DNA from: Acetivibrio clariflavus DSM 19732
GTDB lineage: Bacteria; Bacillota; Clostridia; Acetivibrionales; Acetivibrionaceae
Assembly (NCBI RefSeq): GCF_000237085.1
Contig: NC_016627.1
Location: 1,178,001-1,242,000 of the forward strand
Length of the DNA: 64,000 nucleotides
Direction: 5' to 3'
Made by a program: the position numbers and the translations under genes. The notes beneath the pieces were generated by a model. It saw only the letters and a list, made by a program, of their open reading frames with translations. It did not search any database and was not told the origin of the DNA. Positions 48,087 through 57,604 of the stretch are shown in pieces. Numbering within the stretch: position 1 is the first letter of the stretch; every line of letters begins with the position of its first letter.

Positions 48087-49532
48087 ATGTCAAACAATAA
48101 GGATAAGAAGATGGTTGAGGCTATAACCTCAATGGATGTTGACTTCGCTCAATGGTATACGGACATTGTAAAAAAAGCGGACTTGGTTGACTATTCAAGC
48201 GTAAGAGGCTGCATGATAATAAGACCGTACGGATATGCTATATGGGAAAACATACAGAAGACATTGGATGAAAAGTTTAAAGAAACAGGGCATGAAAATG
48301 TATATATGCCTATGTTTATTCCGGAAAGTTTGCTGCAAAAAGAAAAGGATCATGTAGAAGGGTTTGCGCCCGAAGTGGCATGGGTCACCCATGGGGGACA
48401 GGAAGAATTAACCGAAAGGTTATGTGTCAGACCTACATCCGAAACACTTTTTTGCGACCACTACGCAAATATAGTACAATCATACAGAGACTTGCCGAAA
48501 CTTTATAACCAATGGTGTTCTGTTGTCAGATGGGAAAAGACAACTCGTCCGTTTTTAAGAACGGTTGAATTTTTATGGCAGGAAGGTCATACAGCTCATG
48601 CTACTGCAGAGGAAGCACAGGAAGAAACCATACGAATGTTGAATGTATATGCTGATTTTTGCGAAAACGTGCTTGCTATTCCGGTTATAAAAGGACAAAA
48701 GACTGAAAAAGAGAAGTTTGCAGGTGCAAAGGCAACATACACTATCGAAAGCTTGATGCATGACGGAAAGGCACTTCAATCGGGAACTTCCCACAACTTT
48801 GGAGACGGTTTTGCCAGAGCTTTCGGCATACAGTATACCGACAAGAACAACCAACTGCAATATGTCCATCAGACTTCCTGGGGAGTGTCTACAAGGCTTA
48901 TCGGTGGAATTATAATGGTACACGGAGATGACAATGGATTGGTACTTCCGCCGAAAGTGGCTCCTATTCAGGTAATTGTAATACCTGTTTCCCAGCACAA
49001 GGAAGGAGTGTTGGAAAAAGCCTATGCTATAAGGGATAGGCTGGCAGCATCCGGTATAAGGGTAAAAATTGATGATTCAGATAAGATGCCGGGCTGGAAG
49101 TATAGTGAATATGAAATGAAAGGTGTGCCTGTAAGACTTGAAATAGGCCCTAAAGATATCGAAAAGAACCAGGCCGTGCTTGTAACCAGAGTGTCAAGAG
49201 AAAAGCTGTTTATATCATTAGATGAATTGGAAGCAAAGGTTTCCGAAACTTTGGACAAGGTGCAGAAGGACCTCTATAATAAAGCACTTGAGATGAGAAA
49301 TAAAAAGACTTATACTGCTGTAAATTTAGAAGAGTTTGAAAAAATAATTAAAGAAACACCAGGGTTTATCAAAGCCATGTGGTGTGGAGAACGGGGATGT
49401 GAAGACCTTATAAAGGAGAAGACAGCAGCTACTGCCCGCTGTATACCCTTTGAACAGGAAAAAATATCCGATAAGTGCGTATGCTGTGGAAAAGAAGCTA
49501 AGCATATGGTTTATTGGGCTAAGGCATATTAA
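48087..49532 (+). CDS. proS: Prolyl-tRNA synthetase, archaeal/eukaryotic type
   Basis: A 481-residue class II synthetase. [23 protein letters not shown], motif 2 [25 protein letters not shown] and motif 3 [14 protein letters not shown] are all present. It is the shorter archaeal-like ProS without the bacterial insertion editing domain. The C-terminal zinc-type region has CGERGCE and [18 protein letters not shown] precedes the ATG. It appears monocistronic. Confidence 0.95.
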   Translation: MSNNKDKKMVEAITSMDVDFAQWYTDIVKKADLVDYSSVRGCMIIRPYGYAIWENIQKTLDEKFKETGHENVYMPMFIPESLLQKEKDHVEGFAPEVAWVTHGGQEELTERLCVRPTSETLFCDHYANIVQSYRDLPKLYNQWCSVVRWEKTTRPFLRTVEFLWQEGHTAHATAEEAQEETIRMLNVYADFCENVLAIPVIKGQKTEKEKFAGAKATYTIESLMHDGKALQSGTSHNFGDGFARAFGIQYTDKNNQLQYVHQTSWGVSTRLIGGIIMVHGDDNGLVLPPKVAPIQVIVIPVSQHKEGVLEKAYAIRDRLAASGIRVKIDDSDKMPGWKYSEYEMKGVPVRLEIGPKDIEKNQAVLVTRVSREKLFISLDELEAKVSETLDKVQKDLYNKALEMRNKKTYTAVNLEEFEKIIKETPGFIKAMWCGERGCEDLIKEKTAATARCIPFEQEKISDKCVCCGKEAKHMVYWAKAY

Positions 49533-49633
49533 GAAATAAAATTAAGAACACCTTCTATTATATTTTTCAAGATTTAGAATGAACAGAAGAAAGTTGGTTT
49601 TTATATATTGTGACAGTATTAAGCAATTAAGAC

Positions 49634-49668
49634 GGATGTACATCATTGAAAGATGTACGTCCTTTTGT
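49634..49668 (+). terminator. Terminator after proS
   Basis: GGATGTACATC and GATGTACGTCC form a near-perfect hairpin with one G-T pair, followed by TTTTGTTT. Confidence 0.7.
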
Positions 49669-49758
49669 TTATAGATAGAATTCCGGAGAAGTAACACTAA
49701 AACAGTTTTATGCATAGTATGAAGCGTAATCATAATAAATTGAAAGGATGTGTTCTTT

Positions 49759-49866
49759 GTGGGAGAAAAGTTTTTTGGCGGTTTCTTTGATAATGACACA
49801 TTGTTATGGTTTATAATTCTGTTCTTGTTACTTTTCTGGAATAATGGTTACGCTCGTGAAGAATAA
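49759..49866 (+). CDS. 35-residue membrane microprotein
   Basis: GTG to TAA encodes 35 residues: a short GEKFFGGFFDNDT head, one hydrophobic helix (LLWFIILFLLLFW) and a charged NNGYAREE tail. GAAAGGATG lies eight bases before the GTG, and a terminator follows 27 bases after the stop, so it looks like a genuine one-gene unit. Short GGFFDN-type single-helix proteins are familiar from Clostridia and some Bacillus spore-related families, but the function is not known. Confidence 0.65.
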   Translation: MGEKFFGGFFDNDTLLWFIILFLLLFWNNGYAREE

Positions 49867-49892
49867 TTTATTAATCGTGAACAAATTATAGG

Positions 49893-49924
49893 AAGAAGCT
49901 GCACCTATAGCAGCTTCTTTTAAA
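49893..49924. terminator. Terminator between microprotein and CYTH gene
   Basis: AAGAAGCTGC (49893-49902) pairs with GCAGCTTCTT (49910-49919), followed by TTTT; it can serve both convergent genes. Confidence 0.8.
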
Positions 49925-49931
49925 TATACCT

Positions 49932-50402
49932 TTATTTATTCCAGTTTTTATATGGATTTTTCACTAAGTAGGAATTGATGTACCTACTGTCGAATGTAAC
50001 TTCTTCACCAATCCATTCCGGCATTTCAAAGCTTTCATTTTCATCTTCCAGTTCAATTTCTGCTACAATCAGCCCTTCGTTTTCACCATGAAATTCATCA
50101 ATTTCCCAGGTGTGTCCTTTATAATTGTATGTGTATCTGGTTTTTTCGATAATCGGCTTTTCACATATTTTTTGGAGTATTTCTTCAGCATCTGTGAAAG
50201 GAATTTCATATTCAAACTCATCCCGTGCAAGGTCGCTGATTTTGCTTTTTATTGTAATAAAACCTTTGTTATCTATTAATCGAACTCTGACAGTTTTATC
50301 GAGATTACTTAAAAGATAGCCCTGTTTGAATAATTTACCGCTGCATAGATTTTTATATGAACTGTCTTTTACAAGAAATTTTCTTTCTACTTCTTTTCCC
50401 AT
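49932..50402 (-). CDS. CYTH domain protein (triphosphate tunnel metalloenzyme)
   Basis: A 156-residue CYTH protein. The N-terminal ExExK motif is EVERKFLV, and alternating basic and acidic strand residues (VRVRLIDNKGFITIKSK, YEYEIPF-like EFEYEIPF, IVAEIELEDE) line the expected triphosphate tunnel. Bacterial members hydrolyse tripolyphosphate or, less often, make cAMP. The ATG at 50402 is chosen because GGAGG lies five bases upstream, inside the longer in-frame start at 50414. Confidence 0.88.
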   Translation of the reverse strand: MGKEVERKFLVKDSSYKNLCSGKLFKQGYLLSNLDKTVRVRLIDNKGFITIKSKISDLARDEFEYEIPFTDAEEILQKICEKPIIEKTRYTYNYKGHTWEIDEFHGENEGLIVAEIELEDENESFEMPEWIGEEVTFDSRYINSYLVKNPYKNWNK

Positions 50403-50833
50403 AAAATCCTCCATTAAATATTAATTTGCATTATAATTGAATCTTTTGGATTTTATTTTTTGTTCAAAGGATAAATGGCACCTTTTATTGTATTTTAATA
50501 TTTTGTCAGATATTTACTTCATGTATGCTGCACTTTGTTGATAAACGCAACATTATTATTCTAATTGAAGAAGAATTGAAAGTAAAATGCTTTTTGAAGG
50601 ACAATAATGTATATTTTACTCAATATATGATTTGAAATGATGAAAATTGGGGTTAAATGATAATAAATTTATACTTTTTTATTTTTCGGTCAAAAATTTA
50701 AGATTTATTTAAGATATTTATTATATAATGGAAGTGGTATACTAAATTTTCCCTTATAGAGATTATATAAACTGTATATTTGCATAATTTTATGCAATAT
50801 AAATATAAATTTTATACAATTGGGGGGATAAGT
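50403..50833 (+). other. AT-rich intergenic region upstream of dockerin gene
   Basis: This 431-base region separates divergent genes. A TATAAT lies at 50724-50729 without a good -35. The GGGGGGA ribosome site lies just before 50834. No palindromic or RNA element was recognised. Confidence 0.45.
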
Positions 50834-52534
50834 ATGGTAAAAAAATGGTTTTTGAGCATGGCAGTTCTGCTAACTTTTGTAGCAAACAGTTTTATCACTT
50901 CCTATGCAGCTGTACGCGGTGATTTAAACAACGATAACAGAGTAGACTCATTGGATTATGCATTTTACAAAATGTACCTGCTAGGAAGTTATCATCTCAG
51001 TGACATTTCAGTTGCTGACTTAAACGGTGATGGTGATACCAACTCAATCGACTATGCTATCTTAAAGCAGTACCTGCTGGGTATGATAAAAGAATTCCCG
51101 GCTGATGCAAATCCAACACCTACACCGAGTTCAGATCCTAAAAAGGATTGGGAGAACAATAAAGGTACTATTAACCTTGGAAGCACAATTACTTATACCG
51201 GTGAAGGAATTTCGGTAAACGGTTCTACAGTAATGATTACTTCCGGTGGCGACCATACGGTTACCGGAACATTAACAAACGGTATGATATATATTAACAC
51301 TAAGGAGAGAGTCAAACTTCGTCTTAGCGGTGTCAATATAACCAATTCTTCGGGACCAGCCATCTTCTTTGAAGATGTTGACAAAGGATTTATTACTATA
51401 GTTGAAGGTACGGTAAATTATTTAACTGATGGAAGAAATTATAATGTAGATGCCAAGGCAACATTATTCAGTAATGATGACCTGGAGATAAAAGGAAAAG
51501 GAACTCTTAATATAACTGCCAACTACAATCACGCAATTGCCAGTGATGACGACATCAATATAGAGAACGGTACAATCAATATCATATCTGCAGCAAACGA
51601 TGGAATTCATGCAAATGGTTCAATTGATATTACCGGTGGAACTTTGAACATTACTGCAACAGGTGATTGCCTCCAAACTGAAGAAGAGGAACTTAGAATT
51701 GAAGACGGAAAATTGACTCTTTCTGCCGGAAGCCAGGCTCTAAAATCGGATATTGGAGTAGTAATCAGCGGTGGCACAGTTAATGTTGTAAAAGCTAAAG
51801 AAGGTATAGAGGCTCCTAATATTACAATAAATGGAGGAACCATAAACATTGAATCCGAAGATGACTGTATAAATGCATCTATGAGCGTAGATGCAATGTT
51901 TAACAGTGATGGAAGTCAGTTAATAATTAACGGAGGAACAATATATGCAAGTGCAACAATCGGAGATGCTGTTGACAGCAATGGCGATTTTACGATGAAC
52001 GGCGGTACCCTTGTTGTGCATGGGCCTCAATCACAGCCTGAGGTGGCCATTGATGTTAACGGTAATTTTACAGTAAAAGGCGGAACACTAATAGCTGTAG
52101 GACCTAGTCCGTTGATGGCTCAGTATCCGACCGGAGCGTCTTCACAATATTCAATAGCTGCAATGTTTAATTCCACGCAACCTGCAAATTCAGCTCTTTG
52201 TATAAAGGATTCAACCGGAAAGGTACTTGCTATAACAAGACCGAAACGTAATTACATATATGTTGTATTCTCTTCACCGGAATTGAGACAAGGTTCTACA
52301 TATACAATTTATTCGGGAGGTAATGTATCGGGCGGTACTGAACAAAACGGACTGATAGTAGGAGGTACTTACAACGGTGGAACAGAACTGGCAACAATTA
52401 CTGTAACAAATTCACCGACAACCGCAGTTAACTGGAATAGCGGCTTCTTCCCAGGTGGTGGCTTCCCAGGAGGCGGCTTCCCGGGTGGTGGATTCCCAGG
52501 TGGAGGCGGTGGCTTCCCAGGTTGGGGATGGTAA
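50834..52534 (+). CDS. N-terminal-dockerin protein with beta-helix-like DUF4353 carbohydrate-binding region and Phe-Pro-Gly tail
   Basis: A 566-residue secreted protein. The signal peptide ends near SYAAV (about 25). A full type I dockerin lies at 27-90 (GDLNNDNRVDSLDY and ADLNGDGDTNSIDY), then a short Pro-Thr linker. Residues 115-500 consist of repeated NGG-T-I/L and DI-G-G-T strands, as in the DUF4353 carbohydrate-binding-domain family, which probably forms a right-handed beta-helix. The tail has four to five FPGGG repeats ending in PGWGW. The ATG at 50834 follows GGGGGGA; an upstream in-frame ATG at 50780 would bury the signal peptide. It probably binds or stabilises polysaccharide within the cellulosome. 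Confidence 0.85.
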   Translation: MVKKWFLSMAVLLTFVANSFITSYAAVRGDLNNDNRVDSLDYAFYKMYLLGSYHLSDISVADLNGDGDTNSIDYAILKQYLLGMIKEFPADANPTPTPSSDPKKDWENNKGTINLGSTITYTGEGISVNGSTVMITSGGDHTVTGTLTNGMIYINTKERVKLRLSGVNITNSSGPAIFFEDVDKGFITIVEGTVNYLTDGRNYNVDAKATLFSNDDLEIKGKGTLNITANYNHAIASDDDINIENGTINIISAANDGIHANGSIDITGGTLNITATGDCLQTEEEELRIEDGKLTLSAGSQALKSDIGVVISGGTVNVVKAKEGIEAPNITINGGTINIESEDDCINASMSVDAMFNSDGSQLIINGGTIYASATIGDAVDSNGDFTMNGGTLVVHGPQSQPEVAIDVNGNFTVKGGTLIAVGPSPLMAQYPTGASSQYSIAAMFNSTQPANSALCIKDSTGKVLAITRPKRNYIYVVFSSPELRQGSTYTIYSGGNVSGGTEQNGLIVGGTYNGGTELATITVTNSPTTAVNWNSGFFPGGGFPGGGFPGGGFPGGGGGFPGWGW

Positions 52535-52583
52535 GATTTTGAATTGCACGCCAAAAGTAACTGAAAGTATTATGTATAGATAC

Positions 52584-52624
52584 GCAAAAACTGCTCCGAT
52601 ATTAATTGGAGCAGTTTTTGCTTT
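52584..52624 (+). terminator. Terminator after N-terminal-dockerin gene
   Basis: GCAAAAACTGCTCC (52584-52597) pairs perfectly with GGAGCAGTTTTTGC (52608-52621). Confidence 0.85.
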
Positions 52625-52817
52625 GTTTTTTAAGATAAATTTGGATTTAAGGAAGTTAAGGGGAATGAATATCAAAAGCTTTAAAACAAAAATTATTTAA
52701 GTTTTAAATTATATTTAGCTGTGCAGTTTTTTAATTGTTGTGTTATTGTAAAAAACATTTATTGATAAGAGCATTAGTAAGAAATAAATGATAATATGTT
52801 GTAAAAATGCTCTTTAG

Positions 52818-52862
52818 AATGCCCTTTAAAGGGGAAGTTCAACTTCTTAAAGGGCATTATAT
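52818..52862. terminator. Hairpin downstream of rsgI
   Basis: AATGCCCTTTAA (52818-52829) pairs with TTAAAGGGCATT (52847-52858), with an inner AAGTT-AACTT stem. It lies 38 bases beyond the rsgI stop on the minus strand. Confidence 0.6.
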
Positions 52863-52895
52863 TATAATAAAAGTTGCAAGTTGTAATTATAAGTA

Positions 52896-54863
52896 TTAGG
52901 GTTCAGTACCCCATACCAAATTACCTGATATATAAACTGTAACTTTATCCCAGTTTACAAAGTTTCCGGCACTATTGTTAAATGAGTAATCATTCAATTG
53001 ATTGTAAAATATGTTTCCGTCTCCAATAGTGTTGTCCGGACCTATTCTGCATATAATTTCAATATTGCTTCCCGGTTCAAGAGATTCATCAGTATCAAAA
53101 CCGATTTCAAGATAATGGTCTGCATCATTTCGTCCTGTATTCATTTTAACCAGTTTTCCGGTTATGGAATTTCTACCTATATTCGACCAGTCGCAATAAA
53201 ATACTTGCTGCTTGTCCTCAATATCTATAGTATAGTAATACCTTATCTTAACAGTAGATAGCTTAATCGGGGTATTACCGGTATTTATAAGCTTAAATCT
53301 GGGGTGGATCTCTTTTGCTTTGTCTGTTCTGACTTCATTGTACATACCGAGCTTAACAGATGTTTGTTCAATTGGAGTAGATGTTGGTGCAGTTGTTGGT
53401 TTTGGTGTAGGTGAAGGAGTAATTATCGGTGTTGGCGCAGTAGTAATAATTGGTGTTGATGTAATTTTCGGTGTGGGAGTGAAAGTCAGTGTAGATATCG
53501 GTGTAGGTTTACTTGAAATAATAGGTGTTGGATTGCTTGTTGGCGTAGAAGGCTTTGAAGACGGAATAACGGTTATTTTAGGTGTAGCCGTGTACACAGA
53601 AGGTGTTGGTGTTTTTTTGGTTGTAGGAGTAGAAAATTTGGTAGATATTGGCTTGAATGTAGGTGAATTGGTAATTATAACCCGTGGTGTCGGAGTTTTA
53701 GTAGGCGTAACTACAGGGGAAGGCCTATATGTAACTGTAACATTGACAGTAGGTCTGGGTGAAGGTGTTGGTGTAGTTGAGAATACTGGTTTAGGTGTAG
53801 AAGTTATGTAATAAGTTCTATGTGGAGTAATAATTGCTCTGTCAGGTGTAATAGATGGTTCAACTACTTCTGTTACCATAGTTGCAGCAGGTGATGGTGT
53901 GTGTTCGGATATAAACGAAGGTTCAGGCGTAGCAACGGGTTTGAAAGTATGAGAAGTTTTATCAGTAGCAGTTGGTGCGGCTACAGAAGGGATACTTGCA
54001 ACCATTTGTGACGATGAAGGTTGGACTATAGGTTCTGGAGTGGGTTCTATATCAGCACTTGGATTTTGAGGATCATTGGTATTTTCTGAGAGGTCAATTT
54101 TGCTGAGTAAGGTTGATATATTTGAATTTTTAACCTCTTCTACGGTAATCTGAATACCTTCATCTTTAGCTTTAGTGTATATATAGTATTTACCCATTGA
54201 AAGCCCGTTTTCCATTGCTTCCTTCCTATCTTTATATGATAACTGAATAACTTGAGATTCAACTCCGGATTTTTCTGCTATTTGTTTTAAAGAAGAAATC
54301 ATAGAGTTAATATTTTTGTTTTGGCTTTCGGATACTTTGCTGGAATTTAAAGCAGCAGCGAGTATGACTTTGTTATTGAAAGAATCAATAAAACCGATTT
54401 CCCTGGATTTATTCAGCAATAAAGAAACGGCATCTTTTAAATCCATATTTTTTATTTTTACAGCATCTAAAAGAATTTGTCCGTCATTATTTAGAGCTTC
54501 CGCTTTTAAAACATTTTCGTTCCTGTTTATTGTTATTTCTATACTGGGATTAATGTCTAAATCAATATATGCATACTCGTTTGATAAAAATAAAAATCTA
54601 AATCCAAAAAACAATATTGCAAAAACTGCAGCAACTGATGCGGCAGCAGAAGCAAATTTCAGGAATTTTTTACTGTTTAATAACCACAGACTGGAGTTGC
54701 ACAGGTCCAATGAGGTAAAATATATTTTCTGACCGCGCAGCATATCAGGCTTGCGATTTAGTTCTACAAAATCAAGTTTGTCTGTCATAACAATAACACT
54801 ATTTTTTTTCACTTTTAGTATTACTCCAAAGCTTTCTAAACCGTCATTTTTTACTTTGTTCAA
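52896..54863 (-). CDS. rsgI: Anti-sigma-I factor RsgI with C-terminal CBM3
   Basis: A 655-residue transmembrane anti-sigma factor. The cytosolic RsgI N-domain (about 1-60, GVILKVKKNSVIVMT) binds SigI. One membrane helix follows (about 68-93), then a periplasmic domain opening YAYIDLDINPSIEI, where Asn105-Pro106 matches the autocleavage site reported in RsgI proteins. A long Thr-Pro-rich spacer (about 265-500) crosses the wall, and residues about 505-655 are a CBM3 (SVKLGMYN, YYYTID, CDWSNIG, NWDKVTVYISGNLVWG). Cellulose binding is expected to release SigI. The TTG start at 54863 lies eight bases after GGAGG and overlaps sigI. Confidence 0.93.
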   Translation of the reverse strand: MNKVKNDGLESFGVILKVKKNSVIVMTDKLDFVELNRKPDMLRGQKIYFTSLDLCNSSLWLLNSKKFLKFASAAASVAAVFAILFFGFRFLFLSNEYAYIDLDINPSIEITINRNENVLKAEALNNDGQILLDAVKIKNMDLKDAVSLLLNKSREIGFIDSFNNKVILAAALNSSKVSESQNKNINSMISSLKQIAEKSGVESQVIQLSYKDRKEAMENGLSMGKYYIYTKAKDEGIQITVEEVKNSNISTLLSKIDLSENTNDPQNPSADIEPTPEPIVQPSSSQMVASIPSVAAPTATDKTSHTFKPVATPEPSFISEHTPSPAATMVTEVVEPSITPDRAIITPHRTYYITSTPKPVFSTTPTPSPRPTVNVTVTYRPSPVVTPTKTPTPRVIITNSPTFKPISTKFSTPTTKKTPTPSVYTATPKITVIPSSKPSTPTSNPTPIISSKPTPISTLTFTPTPKITSTPIITTAPTPIITPSPTPKPTTAPTSTPIEQTSVKLGMYNEVRTDKAKEIHPRFKLINTGNTPIKLSTVKIRYYYTIDIEDKQQVFYCDWSNIGRNSITGKLVKMNTGRNDADHYLEIGFDTDESLEPGSNIEIICRIGPDNTIGDGNIFYNQLNDYSFNNSAGNFVNWDKVTVYISGNLVWGTEP

Positions 54864-55632
54864 TGTGTTTCCCTCCAACTTCCGGGATATCCAGGAAATC
54901 TCTCAGTAGATAAAAACCATTGCCTATAATGAGTGCAGCAGCTATAATAAATATTCGATTTCGTTCTATAGTTTTTTTATTTATGTTCAACGCTCTGACC
55001 AGTTTTGATTTTTGAATTATCCCAGTTTTTTCAAGCTTGCTGAAACTTTCTTTGTTGTCAGCAATAGCTTTTGCAATTTTAAGGCATAGAGCTTTTGAAT
55101 CTTTATGCTTAGGTGCAGAACGAACAAGATCCTCAAGTCTAATTCCAAGTTCATTAAGTTTCTTTTCAAAGTTTTTTGCCTCTTCGCTGAATTCAAAAGT
55201 TGTCAAATCATCATTTAAGGCTTTTAAATGAGTTTGCTCAAAGTTATTGTCGTTGGCATCTTCAAAATATGTAAAGGGGAGAACTTTATTGTGCTTCTTG
55301 TTGTGACGAATATAATCAGCCACTCTGCGTTTAATTACCAATGAGCTGAATTTAAAAAACATAACTCCTTTACTTTCATCAAAGCAATCTATAGCCTCAT
55401 TGAAAGCAGCAAGACCGATACTATACTCATCACTGTTCTCAGTGTCAATATAATTACCTGTTACGCTGGAGATAGTTTTAAGGATAAAAGGCTTGTATTT
55501 TTCAATAAAATCGTTTCTTAATAAATTATCTCCTGCTTTTATTTTATTAATTGTAAGGACAACATCGTCTGTATAATCATCATCCTTAAGACTACCTTTT
55601 TTTCTCTTCTTTGGGAAAAATATATCTGTCAA
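54844..55632 (-). CDS. sigI: RNA polymerase sigma factor SigI
   Basis: A 262-residue sigma factor of the SigI family. The region-2-like segment has FIEKYKPFILKTISSVTG, DEYSIGLAAFNEAIDCFDESKG and FFKFSSLVIKRRVADYIRH; the C-terminal half ends in a helix-turn-helix-like LVRALNINKKTIERNRIFII. SigI factors in cellulosome producers turn on cellulase and scaffoldin genes when RsgI senses polysaccharide. The TTG at 55632 is preferred because AAGGGGTG lies eight bases upstream; an in-frame GTG at 55641 falls within that site. It overlaps rsgI by 20 bases. Confidence 0.92.
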   Translation of the reverse strand: MTDIFFPKKRKKGSLKDDDYTDDVVLTINKIKAGDNLLRNDFIEKYKPFILKTISSVTGNYIDTENSDEYSIGLAAFNEAIDCFDESKGVMFFKFSSLVIKRRVADYIRHNKKHNKVLPFTYFEDANDNNFEQTHLKALNDDLTTFEFSEEAKNFEKKLNELGIRLEDLVRSAPKHKDSKALCLKIAKAIADNKESFSKLEKTGIIQKSKLVRALNINKKTIERNRIFIIAAALIIGNGFYLLRDFLDIPEVGGKHIEQSKK

Positions 55633-56152
55633 AAATTTCACCCCTTAAATTTGAAGTGTTGCAAAGAAACAGTGTCGTGTTGTTAATAGAAGTGTACATT
55701 GATGATTATAGCATATAAAGCAACACTAAAAAAGGGTTCATAAGTAATTTTGTTTTATTTGGTATATTTTATTGTAAAAATTTTAAAGTTTTTTTGTAAA
55801 CGGTTTGTTTTTATACAACGCTTTTATGTTCATCAAAAAAACTTATATTTTTATATAACGTAAAACAATATTTTCATATAAGCAAAATTCCCTATCAATC
55901 ATGACAGAAATTCGTAAGTAAGTTGATTTTTTAGGGGGTTATAGTAAAATCCGAAGAATCTATAAAATTAAACCTTCCACATAAGCAATAAACAAAAGTG
56001 TAAAAACATATCTTGTTAATTTTGTTTACCATATGATATGCTATTGTATATAACTGTTATTATTTAATCTAAATTAGTCTAAAGATATAATGCTCATGGT
56101 ATTTTATTTAAATAAATGTAAATATATTTATTTTATGAAAGGGGAAAGTATA
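55633..56152. other. Divergent regulatory region between sigI and GH8 cellulase
   Basis: This 520-base AT-rich region must carry promoters in both directions. On the minus strand an extended -10 (TGCTATAAT, 55713-55705) precedes sigI. On the plus strand CGTA (55913-55916) and CGAA (55952-55955) resemble the reported SigI -10 core CGWA, but no matching -35 can be set with confidence. Confidence 0.45.
55705..55713 (-). promoter_or_regulatory. Extended -10 promoter of sigI
   Basis: On the minus strand, TGC followed by TATAAT gives an extended -10 about 70 bases before the sigI start, suggesting basal sigma-A transcription. Confidence 0.45.
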
Positions 56153-57604
56153 ATGAGGAAAAAGTACAAGATAAAACTATTGAGGAGGGGCATCATTTTA
56201 TTAACTTTAGTTTCGTTGATGGTATCAACAGTATTTATTAATACTGGCAGTGTGTCGGCAGCAAAGTTCCCGTACAATGCAGTATACAAGTATGGTTTAA
56301 GCTCTGTAGTTGACAATCAGGATGAAGCAAATGCTTTACTTCTGAGAGAGTGGGAAGCTTGGAAAAGCAGACACATTACTTCTAATGGTGCAGGTGGATA
56401 TAAAAGGGTTCAAAGGGACAGTTCCACAAATTTCGATACCGTATCTGAGGGTATGGGATATGGTATGCTTCTCGCGGTTTACTTCAATGAGCAATCACTG
56501 TTTGATGATCTTTACCGTTACGTAAAACTTCACTTTAATTCCAGAGGACTTATGTCATGGCATATAAATCCTGACGGAAGCTTACCGGATTCAGGCTCGT
56601 ATAACTGTGCTACCGACGCTGACGAAGATATAGCAGTAGCTTTAATTTTTGCCCATAAACAATGGGGATCCAATGGTTCCATTAATTATGCCAATGAAGC
56701 CAGAAATTTAATAAGCAATTTGGAGAGATATTGTTTAGATGGAGACATACTCAAACCCGGTGATGTATGGGGAGGCTGGAGTACTGTAAATCCGTCTTAT
56801 TTTGCACCGGCATGGTATAAGATATTTGCACAGTTTACAGGTAATTCAAAATGGTATAGCGTGGCAGATAAATGCTATGAAATTATAGATAATGTACATA
56901 GAAGGAATAATGGAACAGGCCTTGTACCTGACTGGTGTCAAGGTGATGGAGCACCAGCATCGGGAATGGGATATAATTATAGCTATGATGCCACAAGATA
57001 TCCCTGGAGAACAGTATTGGATTATTTGTGGTTTGGTGATCAAAGGGCGAAAAACAATTGTGACCTTATTAACAAATTTTTTATAAAGATTGGGCCGGAA
57101 AATATCAGGGGAGAATATTCTATAACAGGTAATCAAATAGGTTCTGCCCATAACAGTTCCTTTGTAGCACCTATTGCTGCTTCAGCCCTTACCGGATATG
57201 ATCTGAATTTTGCAAAAGCGATGCATGAGGAAAATGTAAAAGTTACCGAACCGCCAGAGTATTGCTATTATGGTGGAACTTTGAGGTTGATTACCATGTT
57301 ATATACTACAGGAAATTTCCCGAACCTTTATGAAGAAGTAATATCAAGGACACCTACTCCTACTGTTCCTACACCGACTCCTACTCCATCAAATGGAGGT
57401 ACGGTTATTAAAGGGGATGTAAATGGAGATGGCGAAGTAAACTCAATAGATTATGCTTTGATGAAATCTAAAATACTTGGACTGATCTACAATTTCCCAT
57501 ACATATATGGTGATTTGGCTGCTGATATGAATGATGATGGAGATTTTAACTCTTTAGATTATGCATTGCTGAAAATGAAACTGTTAGGTTTGACATCAAT
57601 TTAA
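56153..57604 (+). CDS. GH8 endoglucanase with C-terminal type I dockerin (CelA-like)
   Basis: A 483-residue secreted cellulase. The signal peptide ends near VSAAK (about 37). The GH8 domain (about 40-405) cleaves beta-1,4-glucan with inversion; SEGMGYGMLL holds the acid Glu99, and ATDADEDIAVAL the conserved aspartates. It resembles C. thermocellum CelA. A Pro-Thr linker leads to a dockerin at about 420-483 (GDVNGDGEVNSIDY and ADMNDDGDFNSLDY). It would join the cellulosome and cut amorphous cellulose. The ATG at 56153 follows AAAGGGGAAAG; earlier in-frame ATGs (56090 onward) lie before the signal peptide. Confidence 0.93.
   Translation: MRKKYKIKLLRRGIILLTLVSLMVSTVFINTGSVSAAKFPYNAVYKYGLSSVVDNQDEANALLLREWEAWKSRHITSNGAGGYKRVQRDSSTNFDTVSEGMGYGMLLAVYFNEQSLFDDLYRYVKLHFNSRGLMSWHINPDGSLPDSGSYNCATDADEDIAVALIFAHKQWGSNGSINYANEARNLISNLERYCLDGDILKPGDVWGGWSTVNPSYFAPAWYKIFAQFTGNSKWYSVADKCYEIIDNVHRRNNGTGLVPDWCQGDGAPASGMGYNYSYDATRYPWRTVLDYLWFGDQRAKNNCDLINKFFIKIGPENIRGEYSITGNQIGSAHNSSFVAPIAASALTGYDLNFAKAMHEENVKVTEPPEYCYYGGTLRLITMLYTTGNFPNLYEEVISRTPTPTVPTPTPTPSNGGTVIKGDVNGDGEVNSIDYALMKSKILGLIYNFPYIYGDLAADMNDDGDFNSLDYALLKMKLLGLTSI

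Larger units (their letters stand above)
52535..52895 (+). other. Intergenic region between convergent genes with two terminators
   Basis: It contains hairpins at 52584-52624 and 52818-52862 for the plus- and minus-strand genes. No gene was recognised. Confidence 0.6.

Noticed and set aside
53320-53811. 163-codon Gly/Val-rich plus-strand ORF
   Set aside because: It is antisense to the Thr/Pro-rich spacer of rsgI, whose repetitive composition keeps the opposite frame open.
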